Shown piece by piece: positions 4,992 through 5,448 of a stretch of 5,448 nucleotides of DNA. This DNA is from Thermoproteales archaeon (GTDB taxonomy: Archaea > Thermoproteota > Thermoprotei > Thermoproteales > Thermocladiaceae). Where the stretch lies: the NCBI GenBank assembly GCA_027068725.1, contig JAMOMD010000448.1, forward strand, positions 1 through 5,448, written 5' to 3'. The notes beneath the pieces were generated by a model. The model was not told the origin of the DNA and ran no database searches. It saw nothing but the letters and a program-made list of their open reading frames with translations. Positions within the stretch are counted from its first letter, which is position 1. The number at the start of each line of letters is the position of its first letter. The translations under genes were made by a program, and so were the position numbers.

Positions 4992-5448
4992 CGTGTTTCA
5001 CGTACCATAGCCTCTCCTTAATAAGATGTCCCCCATATGCGAGTGCCTCAGCTCTCTCCTGACACTTCATCAGTGAATTGATGGTCTTCTCTAAGAGAGT
5101 CAGCATTCCGCGTGGCCCAACGAGCGTGCTTCCAGTAAGGCACACTTCATCAACTGTTGGAAAGAAAACTCGCACAAGTGCAGCATCTGTCAAAATTGCT
5201 AGATCACGCTCAAAAGTTGAGCCGTACACAACATCAGGATCTAGCTCAAGCACTCTCTCACGTAGTACATGTCTATCAGGCGAGATCAAGACCTCCGTAA
5301 ACCTGAACCTCTCTGCCTCAGCACGTGCTTGCTCGGTACTCTGTCTCGCACATACTAGCCCAATAGTCATGCTGAGCTCATCCTTAAGCACATCAGCAAG
5401 GTAGAATACTCTAGACGAATCTCCGACAAGGACTGCACTTAGACTACC
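4969..5448 (-). CDS. Nitrogenase component 1-like protein (NifD/K/E/N, BchN/B, CfbD superfamily), N-terminus outside the window
   Basis: C-terminal 159 residues of an open frame that runs through the right edge without a start. It resembles the last Rossmann-like domain of nitrogenase component 1 proteins. Visible signs are a strand and turn at the window start (AVLVGDSS), as in the VAIVGD of the family; DPDVVYGSTFERDLA at residues 70-84, matching the 'DPDLVIGSSYER' region; and VRVFFPTVDEV followed by STLVGPRGMLTLLEKTINSL at 107-126, matching 'FPIFDR...GY.G...LL...VNSI' of NifK-like chains. The usual aromatic residue after Gly in that last motif is Pro here, and no counterpart of the cofactor-binding His near the NifD C-terminus is apparent, so dinitrogen reduction should not be assumed. 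The family also includes tetrapyrrole reductases and uncharacterised archaeal members. A GTG at 5391 is in frame, but similarity continues upstream of it, so it is not the start. The cluster cysteines, if any, are outside the window. Confidence 0.72.
   Translation of the reverse strand, partial: GSLSAVLVGDSSRVFYLADVLKDELSMTIGLVCARQSTEQARAEAERFRFTEVLISPDRHVLRERVLELDPDVVYGSTFERDLAILTDAALVRVFFPTVDEVCLTGSTLVGPRGMLTLLEKTINSLMKCQERAEALAYGGHLIKERLWYVKHDDEHSQD

Noticed and set aside
4992..5002. CGTG-TTT-CACG hairpin as a transcription terminator
   Set aside because: It lies inside the coding region of the nitrogenase-like gene, has only a 4-bp stem and is not followed by a T run.
5389..5391. GTG as the start of the nitrogenase-like gene
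   Set aside because: The frame stays open to the window edge, and the upstream residues (including a VGD turn) continue the family similarity, so the real start is outside.
4626..5448. Reading the right-hand gene pair as evidence of nitrogen fixation
   Set aside because: Only the C-terminal domain is visible, conserved positions differ, no NifH is in the window, and the superfamily includes many non-nitrogenase reductases.

Overview
The window looks like chromosomal DNA of a thermophilic archaeon, most likely of the Thermoproteota (Crenarchaeota). The basis is indirect: HerA-type and XPD-type DNA enzymes, arginine coded almost entirely by AGA/AGG, frequent ATA isoleucine codons, and genes whose start codons lie 25-27 bases downstream of a TATA box, so that transcripts would be leaderless. 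I see no gene on the plus strand. All six genes are on the minus strand, so transcription runs from position 5448 toward position 1. The window cuts the first and last genes.

In transcription order: (1) 5448-4969 is the C-terminal part of a nitrogenase-component-1-like protein (NifD/K/E/N, BchN/B, CfbD superfamily). (2) 4991-4626 overlaps it and encodes a small all-helical charged protein I cannot identify. (3) A TATA box and a 12-bp inverted repeat lead into 4580-2988, an XPD/Rad3-like superfamily 2 helicase with four candidate iron-sulfur cysteines but no room for a Q motif. (4) A second TATA box with the same repeat leads into 2949-1642, a HerA/FtsK-type ATPase with an N-terminal membrane segment and a C-terminal coiled coil. 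(5) A 142-bp intergenic region with its own TATA box and a different palindrome leads into 1499-1026, a winged-helix protein. (6) Its 3' end overlaps by 35 bp a membrane-bound M48 (HtpX-like) zinc protease, 1060 to the left edge.

The strongest unexpected signal is in the promoters. The 13 bases TCCTGTAGACAGG (coding strand) occur unchanged between TATA box and start codon of both the XPD-like helicase and the HerA-like ATPase. The inner 12 bases form an inverted repeat, CCTGT-AG-ACAGG. This suggests one regulator controls both, and that the two DNA-dependent motors may work together. A weaker 8/12 match lies at exactly the same -19 to -8 position in front of the winged-helix gene, which is an obvious candidate for the regulator or a co-regulated partner. 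Whether these genes form one DNA repair, transfer or defence system is inference. The sequence shows the promoter pattern and the gene families, not the function.
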